Of a stretch of 38,480 nt of DNA, positions 31,231 through 38,480 are shown piece after piece. The position numbers and the translations under genes were made by a program. This DNA is from an uncultured Clostridium sp. (lineage in GTDB: Bacteria; Bacillota; Clostridia; Clostridiales; Clostridiaceae): the NCBI RefSeq assembly GCF_947072515.1, contig NZ_CAMTIG010000034.1, positions 1 to 38,480 of the forward strand, written 5' to 3'. Numbering within the stretch: position 1 is the first letter of the stretch; the number at the start of each line of letters is the position of its first letter. Under the pieces are notes generated by a model. The model was not told the origin of the DNA and did not search any database. It saw nothing but the letters and a program-made list of their open reading frames with translations.

Positions 31231-31398
31231 TTATAAATTACTATTTTCTTTATATCCATTGTTCATCCCACTAAAATTTATGTTTTTAAATTCTATTTTA
31301 CTTTCACTTTTTTGTGTGCTTTTTTTTCCTGAACAATATCCAATTCCTATTAAAATTATTATAACTATTAATATTATACCAAGTATTCTTTTTAGCAT
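31231..31398 (-). CDS. Small single-helix membrane protein
   Basis: 55 residues: Lys-Arg, then a strongly hydrophobic helix (ILGIIVIIILIG-like, residues 5-20), then a short polar Lys/Ser/Asn-rich tail. GAAGGTG lies 7 bases before the ATG, a good site. Cys22 after the helix (GIGYCSG) is near a lipobox position, but Tyr before Cys is poor for lipoprotein processing, so a membrane anchor is more likely. Family not recognised. It lies alone between hsmR and the Rep_3 gene. Confidence 0.6.
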   Translation of the reverse strand: MLKRILGIILIVIIILIGIGYCSGKKSTQKSESKIEFKNINFSGMNNGYKENSNL

Positions 31399-31474
31399 AT
31401 TTACACCTTCTTTATTTAGATTATAATAATGCTAGTATGCTCAATATATTAATAATTTATTTTAATTTTTCTAT

Positions 31475-32137
31475 TTATAATATTTGATTTTTTTTCTTAG
31501 TAGTAATATATACTCCCACTATTTTTTTTTCTTCTTTTTTTTCCTCAAAGCTAAATTTAATATCTGTTTTAGCATCTATTTCTTTCTGTACATATAATAT
31601 AACTTTTCTTTTAAAATCAGCATATAATTTATAATTATCACCTATTCTTAATACTTTCTTCAAATAATCAATAGAAATATAATAGGTCTTATTTTCTTCT
31701 AACCCTTTTAAAATCTCATATAGCTTCCAAGTATATTTACCTTTTAAATTTTTAACCTCTCCATTATTTATGTTGAAGTAAATTCTTTTTAGTTCTTGGA
31801 ATAGTCCCACTATAGAATTATTATATTTTAAAAATACTTTATTTTCCTTTAAATTATATTTTATATATGACAAAGGATTTATAATATATTCTTCTTCATT
31901 ATCATCTAATACATATAAAGTTATTTCATTTATAGATGTTAATAACTTTACTACTTCTTCACTTGATATACTAAAACATTCCTCTAATGTTTTGATGTAA
32001 AACATTATTTCCTCATCTAAATTTTCCTCATCTATTCCTACAATAAATAATCCAAAAAATCTTTTTTCAAGATCTGTAATATTTCTACTTATTTTAATGT
32101 TGAGTTTTGATAATTGAATTTCTTCTCCATCTACCAT
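31475..32137 (-). CDS. Rep_3-family replication initiator-like protein
   Basis: 220 residues with the two winged-helix layout of plasmid initiators. The second half is most telling: LKGKYTWKLYEILKGLE, ISIDYLKKVLRIGDNYKLYADFKRKVILYVQKEI and DIKFSFEEKK...KIVGVYIT follow the Rep_3 C-terminal domain (YSxRLYELL ... LKxxLGixdxYxxYxdFKrrVLxxAxxEI ... TD). Such proteins bind iterons and open plasmid origins. Iteron-like repeats lie 185-290 bases upstream (32322-32429). Flanks look chromosomal, so this is probably a plasmid-derived remnant or part of an integrated element. TTAAGGAG precedes the ATG. Confidence 0.82.
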   Translation of the reverse strand: MVDGEEIQLSKLNIKISRNITDLEKRFFGLFIVGIDEENLDEEIMFYIKTLEECFSISSEEVVKLLTSINEITLYVLDDNEEEYIINPLSYIKYNLKENKVFLKYNNSIVGLFQELKRIYFNINNGEVKNLKGKYTWKLYEILKGLEENKTYYISIDYLKKVLRIGDNYKLYADFKRKVILYVQKEIDAKTDIKFSFEEKKEEKKIVGVYITTKKKNQIL

Positions 32138-32165
32138 AACTTCTCTCCTTAAAGTTTTTTATTTA

Positions 32166-32305
32166 TTATACCACTTTAATATTTTCTTTTGGCATAATTC
32201 TTGATGTTATAACTATAATTATTGCAAAAGCACGAATAATTCCTAATGCATAGCCAATATTATTACAAATATTAAATTTTCTCTTTTTATATTCGATTTA
32301 CTCAT
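32166..32305 (-). pseudogene. Possible frameshifted small membrane protein
   Basis: AAGGAG sits before ATG 32303-32305, starting MSKSNIKRENLIF, but this frame stops after 20 codons. Another frame then gives a coherent hydrophobic tail, NNIGYALGIIRAFAIIIVITS, ending at 32166-32168. A one-base slip in the A-rich run near the start would join them into about 45 residues. This may be chance. Confidence 0.3.
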
Positions 32306-32321
32306 TTTCTTCTTCTCCTTA

Positions 32322-32429
32322 ATATGACTTTTTATTATATTAGTCATATTGAACCTTTTATATGACCTTTTCAATTTTTAGTCATATTAATTAATATAAA
32401 ATTCATATCACCTTTTCAATTTTTAGACA
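32322..32429. repeat. Iteron-like repeats upstream of the Rep_3 gene
   Basis: A 25-base unit at 32360-32384 and 32405-32429 (period 45) agrees at 23 positions; its core is ACCTTTTCAATTTTTAG. ATATGAC/GTCATAT arms occur at 32322-32328, 32343-32349, 32360-32366 and 32381-32387, making two nested inverted repeats. Position near an initiator gene suggests an origin or operator. Confidence 0.6.
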
Positions 32430-32439
32430 AAAAAATAAA

Positions 32440-32493
32440 ACCCTGAATTCTTTTAAGTTCTATCATCTTAATAAAACTTACTTAATTCAGGGT
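32440..32493 (-). terminator. Terminator after the 129-residue unknown gene
   Basis: ACCCTGAATT (32440-32449) pairs with AATTCAGGGT (32484-32493) around a long loop that has an inner AAGT/ACTT stem; on the minus strand it runs into TTTATTTTTTTG, six bases past the stop codon. Confidence 0.78.
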
Positions 32494-32498
32494 CTTTA

Positions 32499-32888
32499 CT
32501 ACACAAACTTTTTCTTTGAATTTTTAAATCTTTCACCTATCATATTTTCAATTGCTAATGTCATTCTTTCAAATATATTATTATGTTTAACTGTCTCTTC
32601 ACTTATTGCAAATACTTCTTCAACTATTTTTGAATCTCCAAATGTATTGTATTCTGTACAAAGCATTTTTAATTTCTCATATTTTTTTCTTGAAAAATTC
32701 TTCATTAAACTAACTGAACATCTTTCTATGTAAGCACCTAAGCTTTCACCTTTTTTTCTTTGAACATCTTTTCCATTATCATCTGAAAAAACAAAATTTA
32801 TTTCTGCTTCCTTTTCTAATTGTTTAATTAAATTTTTGTCTCCATTTAGTACTATTAACTCCATTAAGTTTGTTTTCATTTCTCTCAT
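32499..32888 (-). CDS. Protein of unknown function in the Rep_3 island
   Basis: 129 residues, soluble, mostly helical and charged. It contains KGESLGAYIERCSVSLMKNF and ends in a basic tail (RFKNSKKKFV). I do not recognise a family. GGAGGT lies 8 bases before the first ATG, good evidence that it is translated. It lies between a Rep_3 initiator and a helix-turn-helix-like protein and may belong to the same integrated element. Confidence 0.65.
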   Translation of the reverse strand: MREMKTNLMELIVLNGDKNLIKQLEKEAEINFVFSDDNGKDVQRKKGESLGAYIERCSVSLMKNFSRKKYEKLKMLCTEYNTFGDSKIVEEVFAISEETVKHNNIFERMTLAIENMIGERFKNSKKKFV

Positions 32889-33021
32889 TTTTATGTACCT
32901 CCAAAAGTTTTTTTCTCTTTGTTTAATTAAATTATATTAGGGTTTCTTCATAGATAATTTATTTTTTAAAGACAATTTGCTTACAAAAAAGTAACAACTT
33001 TTTTTACCTATGAATAAATAA

Positions 33022-33059
33022 GAATACCTGAGATATTTTACTATATATCTTAGGTATTC
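33022..33059 (-). terminator. Stem-loop terminator after the 180-residue gene
   Basis: GAATACCTGAGATAT / ATATCTTAGGTATTC with an 8-base loop (one mismatch), T-rich tail on the minus strand. A second hairpin AAAAAAGT-AACA-ACTTTTTT lies further on at 32983-33002. Confidence 0.65.
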
Positions 33060-33174
33060 CATGCTATTTTATATTCTTATTTTTCCATTTTTAAACTTTT
33101 TAAAAATATTTCTACTTTTCTTTTTTACATTTTCATAATATATATTTTTTTTGGTTTATTTTCCTAATTTTTTT

Positions 33175-33717
33175 TTAACTATTACTTAAAATAAGTTTAA
33201 TAAGCATAATTTTATTTTTTGTTTTTTCTAATTTTTCTTTTATAAAAAGACTATCTATTAAAGTTAAAATTTCTTCTTTATTTAAATCTTCTATTTTCTT
33301 AAAAGATTTATTTTCTGTAGTATTCATTATCATTTTTATTTCTTCAAGTAATTCCTCTCTATACTTTTCCTCCATACAAATTTCAAATTTATATGGAATC
33401 TTTTTATCTTTCAAAAACCTAATAAGCATTTCTTCTGAGTATTTTTCTTTATCATCCTCTTCAGCACTTAAAAAAAATGGATTTATTTTCAAAGCTACTG
33501 CTAACGCCACTGTCATTCTAACTGATATTATTCCAGTTTTTCTAGTTTTATTAAAGCTTCTACTGTTACTAAATCCACCTAGTTTAATTGTTCTTTTTAA
33601 TTCTTCTCTAGTTATTTTACTCCAGATTTCCTTTAATCTCTCCTTTGTAATTTCTTTATTAATGCTAATATTTTTGCTATTCATTTTCTTTATTAATTCA
33701 TAGTCAAGCATTTGCAT
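33175..33717 (-). CDS. Protein with an XRE-like helical domain, function unknown
   Basis: 180 residues. Residues about 30-90 (EIWSKITREELKRTIKLGGFSN ... GIISVRMTVALAVALKINPFFLSAEE) look like a divergent helix-turn-helix: helix pairs followed by LAVALKINPFFL, which mirrors the A-xALxVxPxxLL end of XRE domains. The C-terminal half is Lys/Glu-rich and helical. This is recognition by pattern only; DNA binding is an inference. GAGGAG precedes the ATG by 5 bases. It may be a regulator of the Rep_3 island. Confidence 0.65.
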   Translation of the reverse strand: MQMLDYELIKKMNSKNISINKEITKERLKEIWSKITREELKRTIKLGGFSNSRSFNKTRKTGIISVRMTVALAVALKINPFFLSAEEDDKEKYSEEMLIRFLKDKKIPYKFEICMEEKYREELLEEIKMIMNTTENKSFKKIEDLNKEEILTLIDSLFIKEKLEKTKNKIMLIKLILSNS

Positions 33718-33794
33718 ATCATCTCCTCAATTTAAATTATGTTTCTTTGCTTAACTATGTTCTATATTTTTCTATAATGAGACTAAAAGTCTCA

Positions 33795-34385
33795 TTATAG
33801 ATTATACTTTTCATTTTTTTCTACATCATGATTAATTAATTTATATATATTTATAAGTTTTACACCTTTATTTTTAGTCATTTCATGTACAGAATCTGTA
33901 AACTTACTAGTAGCTACAATCATTCCAAATTTTACATTGTACTTCTCTTTAAGCTTAATAATTTTATAGACCTCATGAGCATTTACATCTTTTTCAGTTT
34001 TAATACCATAAACTATTGTTTGTATAGTATTTTTTTCTAACAATAATTCAATTTTATTTTTATATGTTATTAGATTTTTTGTTACATATCCCTCTTTAAT
34101 AAACTTTTCTTCTATATATCTGCTAAACTCTTCGTTTGTAAGTTTATTTATTTCTTCTATTTTCTCTTGTCTTAATATTTCTTCTTTATAAATTAAATAC
34201 TTTTCCTTTATATTATCAAATATTTTTTTTGTTAAAATTAAACTAATACCACATAATAGCCATACTACTATATATATTATTACCTCTGCTTTTACACCTA
34301 TCAATATCAATAAAATTACAATAGTACAAACCCCAGTTACTATTGACACTAACATTTTTTTTACTTCATTTAACTCCTCCATCAC
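33795..34385 (-). CDS. Membrane-anchored Mrr-like (restriction endonuclease fold) protein
   Basis: 196 residues: two close membrane helices (about 13-50), a linker, then a domain with the Mrr/PD-(D/E)XK layout: LTNEEFSRYIEEKFIKEGY, IELLLEKNTIQTIVYGIKT and GMIVATSKFTDSVHEMTKNKGVKLINIYKLI. Typical active members have Asp and Q/E-x-K; here Glu stands at the Asp place and Gly-Ile-Lys replaces QxK, so the nuclease may be weak or inactive. The first codon is GTG directly before ATG; the ribosome binding site is poor, so the start is uncertain by one codon. It lies after the StiP/PRTase operon terminator. Confidence 0.72.
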   Translation of the reverse strand: MMEELNEVKKMLVSIVTGVCTIVILLILIGVKAEVIIYIVVWLLCGISLILTKKIFDNIKEKYLIYKEEILRQEKIEEINKLTNEEFSRYIEEKFIKEGYVTKNLITYKNKIELLLEKNTIQTIVYGIKTEKDVNAHEVYKIIKLKEKYNVKFGMIVATSKFTDSVHEMTKNKGVKLINIYKLINHDVEKNEKYNL

Positions 34386-34456
34386 TTATCCACATCCTAA
34401 AATTTTAAATTATCTCTCTTTAAAATTTATGTTTGAATTTCTTAAATTATCTCAAA

Positions 34457-34494
34457 AAAAGTAACATCATAAAAATTTTAATGATGTTACTTTT
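34457..34494 (-). terminator. Terminator of the aldolase/PRTase/StiP operon
   Basis: AAAAGTAACATCAT / ATGATGTTACTTTT, 14-bp stem, followed on the minus strand by TTTGAG; 11 bases past the stop. Confidence 0.85.
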
Positions 34495-34505
34495 ATATTT
34501 AAAAA

Positions 34506-35552
34506 TTATTCTTTTATTATAGAAATACAATTATATTCTCCACAATCATATTCCTTAATCTCAACATTTTTCTCTTCTGCCAATTTTACTATATGCTTTA
34601 TCTCTTTACTTTCTATATCTCTTACTAATATTATTCTAGGATTTCTTCTTAATAAAACTCTCGCTGTTTCACCTACACTGAGTTTTATTTTATTTATATC
34701 TTTTACTTCAAATTCTTTTTGAATTTTCAAAGCAATATTTTTTGCATATTCTTTTTCTATTGGCTCAAACTTTAATTTCTCTTCTTTTATATTTTCAAAC
34801 TCTCTTCTTACTTCATCTATAAAGTAATTTGATACATCTAAATCTTCTAAATACTCTAAATATTTTCCTCCATGAAAATCAAATTCCTCTATATACTTTT
34901 CATTAACAATAGTTCTACTTACTAGTCCACTTACTGTTGAATTTAAACAACTAGATGCTAGTCCAAAATCTACTCTTGTCCCATAAATTGTGCATAACTT
35001 TGCAGGATCTATAAGTACTGCCAAATTATAATCTATCCCCCTCTTATTCTCTCTGTTATACTCATTTATAGAACTTTGTAATTCTTTAGTAATAGACCCT
35101 TTGCCTGTCCATCCATCCACAAACTGTATATTACTTTGTGGATAATTTTTTAGTATATGATTTAATGCATTTTTATCTATTCCCTTACCTCTAATTATGG
35201 ATATACTATAATGAGGTATATCTACGTTATATTTTTGCTTTAGGTATTTTTTTATTAATATTCCAATAGGTGTTCCTGCTCTTGCTAGAGATACAATAAC
35301 TAAATCATTCTTTTTTTCACTATATATTTTTTCCGAAATTATTGAAACAAATTTTGCAATTTCTTTTTTACTTTCTGATAACATATTAAAGAAAATATCC
35401 ATTATATTAGTACTTGGCTTTTCTTCTTTTGAAATCATTTCTGAATAGTTTATTCCTTTTGAAATCATTTCTTCTTTTTCTTCTATAGTTATTTCTTTTA
35501 TGTCAATTTCTTTTAATAAAAATATACAATCATTTCTATAGCTTGTTCTCAT
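34506..35552 (-). CDS. StiP-family PRTase-like protein with C-terminal PELOTA RNA-binding domain
   Basis: 348 residues. The N-terminal two thirds carry the StiP/PRTase-like signatures VIVSLARAGTPIGILIKKYL (about 85-104), YSISIIRGKGID and VDGWTGKGS (145-153), then CLNSTVSGLVSRTI. The last 65 residues (GETARVLLRRNPRIILVRD ...) form a PELOTA-like RNA-binding domain. In Ter-linked operons this protein works with the TRSP-PRTase and the HpcH-like lyase in a proposed nucleoside-like metabolite pathway; it is often labelled a cysteine protease, which is unproved. It follows the TRSP gene by one base. Third gene of the operon. Confidence 0.87.
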   Translation of the reverse strand: MRTSYRNDCIFLLKEIDIKEITIEEKEEMISKGINYSEMISKEEKPSTNIMDIFFNMLSESKKEIAKFVSIISEKIYSEKKNDLVIVSLARAGTPIGILIKKYLKQKYNVDIPHYSISIIRGKGIDKNALNHILKNYPQSNIQFVDGWTGKGSITKELQSSINEYNRENKRGIDYNLAVLIDPAKLCTIYGTRVDFGLASSCLNSTVSGLVSRTIVNEKYIEEFDFHGGKYLEYLEDLDVSNYFIDEVRREFENIKEEKLKFEPIEKEYAKNIALKIQKEFEVKDINKIKLSVGETARVLLRRNPRIILVRDIESKEIKHIVKLAEEKNVEIKEYDCGEYNCISIIKE

Positions 35553-35553
35553 A

Positions 35554-36675
35554 TTAAATCCTCACTATTTTCATATTATTTGTCATTTTTATATTTAAAT
35601 CATCTTCTACTATCAAAAATACCTTATCATAGTTTTCTTCAATTCTTTTCTTATTATAAAAATAGTACTTTACGCCTTTATGATAAAAAACATTCTTACT
35701 TTTTATAGTATAATCATCTTTATCTTCGCAAAAAATAGGACTTCTCGTAGTACTTTTATAAAGTACATCTCCCTTTAGATAACTAGCTATTCTACAAGGA
35801 ATATAGATATTTTCTCCATGCCCAAGTATTAATACCTTATCATTTATTTCAATATCCTTATTTATTTCTTCTGCTATAGTCTTGCATTTTTCTTCTAGCT
35901 TTTTTATTTCTTCATAGCTTACTCCAAATCTTCCTGTATCTTTAATATAACTTTCTATCCCATATTTCGTTTCTACATCTATTCTAGGTAATATATCTAA
36001 ATCTATTACTTTTTCTACCTCTTTTAGTTCTTCTCCATCATTATCTCTATACACAGTTTTATCTTCATTAAATATTTCACCTTTTATTAATGACAATACC
36101 TCTATATCAACTTCTTCTTTATGCACAAATTCTTTAAACATATCCACAAATTCTTTTATTCTCCAATCTAAAATTGTGACTATTTTAAACTCTTTTGCTT
36201 TTGTTCTCTTTTTTATTTCTTTTATTAAATTAAGCATTGATTTTCCTGTAGTTATTTCATCATCTACAAGTACTATTCTTTTTGCATTTTCTATTTTTTC
36301 TTTATTTAAAAGAAAACATTTATGCTCAACTGCATGAGAATGTTCTTCATCAAAATTAAATATAGACTTATATCCTGTAATTTCTTCCCTTGTTGTTGTT
36401 ACATAATAAGAGTTATGTAAATAACTCGCTACTGTCATTCCAAGTCCTGTTGCTGTTTCTGCAAATCCTAAAACTAAACTTTCTTCTCCATCATCTATTA
36501 AATTAGCTAACATTTCTCCAACTTTTTGACACTCATTTGGTTTTATTTCTAAATGTTTTCCTAAAACTTTACTTATAAAAAGAAAATTTCTTTTCTCATT
36601 ATTACTTCTTTTTCCTAATGATATTAAATCATCTATATTTAAATTAAATTTATTTTCCTTTATTTCTAATCTCAT
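35554..36675 (-). CDS. Phosphoribosyltransferase with TRSP domain
   Basis: 373 residues. The PRTase domain (about 30-200) has VLGFAETATGLGMTVASYL and the PRPP-binding loop IVLVDDEITTGKS (134-146). The C-terminal TRSP domain contains its naming motif TTRSP (309-313) after VLILGHGENIYIPCRIASYL. Both are diagnostic of the Ter-associated biosynthetic module described for tellurium-resistance-type operons. It should transfer phosphoribose to an unknown base-like acceptor; cytoplasmic. It starts 9 bases after the lyase stop and leaves one base to the StiP gene. The start codon is ATG with AGGAGG upstream. Confidence 0.9.
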   Translation of the reverse strand: MRLEIKENKFNLNIDDLISLGKRSNNEKRNFLFISKVLGKHLEIKPNECQKVGEMLANLIDDGEESLVLGFAETATGLGMTVASYLHNSYYVTTTREEITGYKSIFNFDEEHSHAVEHKCFLLNKEKIENAKRIVLVDDEITTGKSMLNLIKEIKKRTKAKEFKIVTILDWRIKEFVDMFKEFVHKEEVDIEVLSLIKGEIFNEDKTVYRDNDGEELKEVEKVIDLDILPRIDVETKYGIESYIKDTGRFGVSYEEIKKLEEKCKTIAEEINKDIEINDKVLILGHGENIYIPCRIASYLKGDVLYKSTTRSPIFCEDKDDYTIKSKNVFYHKGVKYYFYNKKRIEENYDKVFLIVEDDLNIKMTNNMKIVRI

Positions 36676-36684
36676 AAAATCCTC

Positions 36685-37734
36685 CTATAGTAGCTCTATA
36701 TAGCTTATCCCTTTATTTAATACTCCATATGCTTCTGATCTTTTCAGAATTCTTTTTGCCCAATTCATATGAGGTTTTGCTTCATTCATTTTGTTATCCC
36801 CATAACCCTTAAATACACCTTCTTTTGCTTCTATTATTTCTATAGCATCCATATATTCTTCAAATGTTACTATATATAATGAATTAACTATTCCTATTTG
36901 CATAGGATGTATTATAGTTTTTCCTATAAACCCATTTTCTTTGTCCATTTTTATTTCTTTAATAAAACTTCTCATTTCTATTGAATCTACATCATTAGAA
37001 AAATACTCCCATACTGGTGCTGATATTACATAATCCTCTTCAGCTCTCAAAAAAATATTTAAAATATCACTTAAACAATCTCTTACAACACTAATATCAT
37101 AAATAATATTTTCACGACTTCTTCGTAATCCAAATTTCGAAGAAAAGTCTGTTCCTCCAACTCTAATATTTAAAACTAATTCTTTATTTTTATCTACTAT
37201 TTTTTTTATTTTTAATAATTCTTCAATTCTTGTTTCTTTATATAAAACTTTTTTTTCTTCTATTATTGGCATACCATAAAAAATTTCATTTTTTTCTTTA
37301 TTTAATTTAGATAATATCTCGAAATATTCTTCTCCATTTTCTGAATTAAACTTTGGAAATATAAATCCTGCTATAAGTTTTAATGCCTCATCCTTTGTCT
37401 CTTTTATAAAACTTTTAAACTGAGTTATATTTCTTACTCTAATGAATAATAAGGGAATCGTTTCTCCCACTTCCTTGGATAATTCTAATAACATACTTTG
37501 TACATTTTTCTCACAAAGCTTTAAATCTTCTTCTCTAGTGGAATCTTCAAAACATATTGATATTGATGATAAATTTTTAAAGCTTCCATCTTTTATCTTC
37601 TTATAAAAATTTTTAAATCCATTCATATATAAGTTTGTTCCAATAGAATACTTTAATATTTCTTTACTTATATACTTATCTTTTTTTACAGGCTTTTTAA
37701 AAAATTTATTTTCATTTAATTTCAATAATCTCAT
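36685..37734 (-). CDS. HpcH/HpaI-like (CitE-like) C-C lyase of the Ter-associated module
   Basis: 349 residues, TIM-barrel aldolase related to citrate lyase beta but longer. Motifs: CFEDS (61-65) in place of DLEDAV, GMPIIEE with a metal-ligand Glu, NIRVGGTDFSSKFGLRRS (189-206), specific to this subgroup, and GKTIIHPMQI towards the C-terminus. It differs clearly from the CitE-like lyase at 10513-11316. Together with the TRSP-PRTase and StiP proteins it forms the metabolite-producing part of Ter systems; its substrate is unknown. GGAAAGTGAG precedes the ATG. First gene of a three-gene operon whose promoter must lie after the ATPase terminator. Confidence 0.87.
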   Translation of the reverse strand: MRLLKLNENKFFKKPVKKDKYISKEILKYSIGTNLYMNGFKNFYKKIKDGSFKNLSSISICFEDSTREEDLKLCEKNVQSMLLELSKEVGETIPLLFIRVRNITQFKSFIKETKDEALKLIAGFIFPKFNSENGEEYFEILSKLNKEKNEIFYGMPIIEEKKVLYKETRIEELLKIKKIVDKNKELVLNIRVGGTDFSSKFGLRRSRENIIYDISVVRDCLSDILNIFLRAEEDYVISAPVWEYFSNDVDSIEMRSFIKEIKMDKENGFIGKTIIHPMQIGIVNSLYIVTFEEYMDAIEIIEAKEGVFKGYGDNKMNEAKPHMNWAKRILKRSEAYGVLNKGISYIELL

Positions 37735-37794
37735 AGCTTACTCACTTTCCTAATATAATTAACCTTTTTATTAATATACTAATTTTTTATATAA

Positions 37795-37833
37795 AAAAAG
37801 TTGCCCAGTATTTAACTTTAATGACAACTTTTT
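37795..37833 (-). terminator. Terminator after the P-type ATPase gene
   Basis: AAAAAGTTG (37795-37803) pairs with CAACTTTTT (37825-37833); the minus-strand tail is TTTTTTTATAT. The loop is long (21 bases). Confidence 0.72.
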
Positions 37834-37878
37834 AAATTTATTATATCATATTATATTTTTTCTTAAAGGATATTTCTT

Positions 37879-38480
37879 TTAATTCCCCTCTTTAAATACT
37901 ATTTTTCTTAATATATCTAAAGGAATAATACTCATGGCTAATGTAATAATTACTAACCAATGGAATGGTTCTATAGGTGTACAACTAAATATTTTTCCTC
38001 CAACAAAAGTTAGGACTACTTGCACTACTATTATTATTCCCATAACTTTTATAAAACCAGGATTTTCACTAATATTTTCAAAAACATTAGTACTACTACT
38101 TCTAACATTAAATCCATTAAAGACTGCTGCTAGTACAAACATTGAAAAATATGCTGTAAGCCTTTGTCCTTCATTTGGAATTAATTCTTTAAAGCCTGGT
38201 AACATTAAAAATGCAAAACTTAATATTGTTATCCATGTTCCTGCTATAAGGACACTTTTCATCATTTCTTTTGAAACAATACTTTGAGTTCTTGATTTTG
38301 GTTTTTCCTTCATATATTTTCTTAATGCTGGTTCTGAACCAAGTGCTAATGCTCCAAGTCCATCCATTACAAGGTTAATCCATAAAATATGAGTTATTTG
38401 CAATGGTTGTGGTAATCCTAAAAATGGTGCTATTGCACATACTGCAACGGCTGCTACATTTATAGTTAATTGGAACTTTA
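37879..38480 (-). CDS. P-type Ca2+-transporting ATPase, C-terminal part only
   Basis: The last 199 residues; the gene continues past the window end, so no true start is visible (the apparent TTG start at 38403 is inside the gene). Visible are the end of the fifth membrane helix (QLTINVAAVAVCAIAP), the sixth with the cation-site motif WINLVMDGLGALALGSEPA, and four further helices of the C-terminal cation-ATPase domain (MMKSVLIAGTWITIL, YFSMFVLAAVFNGFNVRS, VMGIIIVVQVVLTFVGG, WLVIITLAMSIIPLDILRK). N-L-V-M-D is typical of SERCA/PMCA-type Ca2+ pumps. Such pumps are often neighbours of Ter-module genes. It ends in its own terminator. Confidence 0.9.
   Translation of the reverse strand, partial: KFQLTINVAAVAVCAIAPFLGLPQPLQITHILWINLVMDGLGALALGSEPALRKYMKEKPKSRTQSIVSKEMMKSVLIAGTWITILSFAFLMLPGFKELIPNEGQRLTAYFSMFVLAAVFNGFNVRSSSTNVFENISENPGFIKVMGIIIVVQVVLTFVGGKIFSCTPIEPFHWLVIITLAMSIIPLDILRKIVFKEGN

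Noticed and set aside
31214..31426. 70-codon plus-strand frame
   Set aside because: It is the complement of a better-supported 55-codon minus-strand gene with a proper ribosome binding site.
37934..38287. 117-codon plus-strand frame
   Set aside because: Shadow of the P-type ATPase C-terminal membrane domain.
1..38480. CRISPR array or prophage
   Set aside because: No regularly spaced repeats of 25-40 bases and no capsid, tail, terminase or integrase genes were seen; the Rep_3 island is too small to call a prophage.

Overview
The window is very AT-rich (roughly a quarter G+C), carries AGGAGG-type ribosome binding sites before almost every gene, and holds families typical of low-GC Firmicutes: a CIRCE-controlled htpG, a sigma-54 activator with a PrpR N-terminal domain, an IStron, hsmRA-like genes and FtsX-type peptide-resistance ABC transporters. 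It looks like the chromosome of a Clostridium sensu lato species; I cannot name the species. Nearly all genes lie on the minus strand, so operons read from high to low coordinates. The only convincing plus-strand gene is the DJ-1/Hsp31-like gene at 22.5 kb.

Layout, low to high coordinates. 0-5.5 kb: small household and accessory genes (DUF6508-like, EamA permease, PEBP-family protein, short XRE regulator next to a truncated DUF2975 gene, metallophosphatase, DUF2628 membrane protein) and a HepT/MntA toxin-antitoxin pair. 5.5-7.3 kb: a ClC chloride/proton antiporter with its own sigma-A promoter. 7.5-13.4 kb: a catabolic operon encoding a CitE-like lyase, a MaoC-like hydratase, a CoA-transferase and an EamA permease. 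It lies behind a good -24/-12 promoter and beside a PrpR-type sigma-54 activator; the enzyme set matches itaconate (or mesaconate/citramalate) degradation. 13.5-15.4 kb: htpG with sigma-A promoter and perfect CIRCE. 15.7-18.5 kb: a BceAB-like ABC transporter without an adjacent two-component system. 18.6-19.3 kb: a VTT/TMEM64 membrane protein.

19.8-21.6 kb: an IStron, that is a group I intron ribozyme joined to a TnpB transposon end with omega-RNA, on the minus strand, inserted in the last codons of one of two tandem small-protein genes. 21.9-23.2 kb: a MerR/NmlR-type regulator facing a glyoxalase III-like DJ-1 gene; the regulatory region between them is duplicated, with two copies of a 19-bp-spacer MerR promoter. 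24.0-30.0 kb: a two-component system with an FtsX-type ABC transporter and a membrane protein. Direct repeats upstream of this cluster recur, with the same geometry, upstream of the orphan BceAB-like operon.

30.1-31.1 kb: hsmRA-like heme-responsive pair with two MarR-type operators. 31.2-34.4 kb: an accessory island with a plasmid-type Rep_3 initiator, iteron-like repeats, unknown genes and a membrane-anchored Mrr-like protein. 34.5-37.7 kb: three enzymes (aldolase/lyase, PRTase-TRSP, StiP-PELOTA) of the biosynthetic module usually linked to Ter stress-response operons, preceded by the C-terminal end of a P-type Ca2+ ATPase that runs off the window. I found no rRNA, tRNA or CRISPR array.
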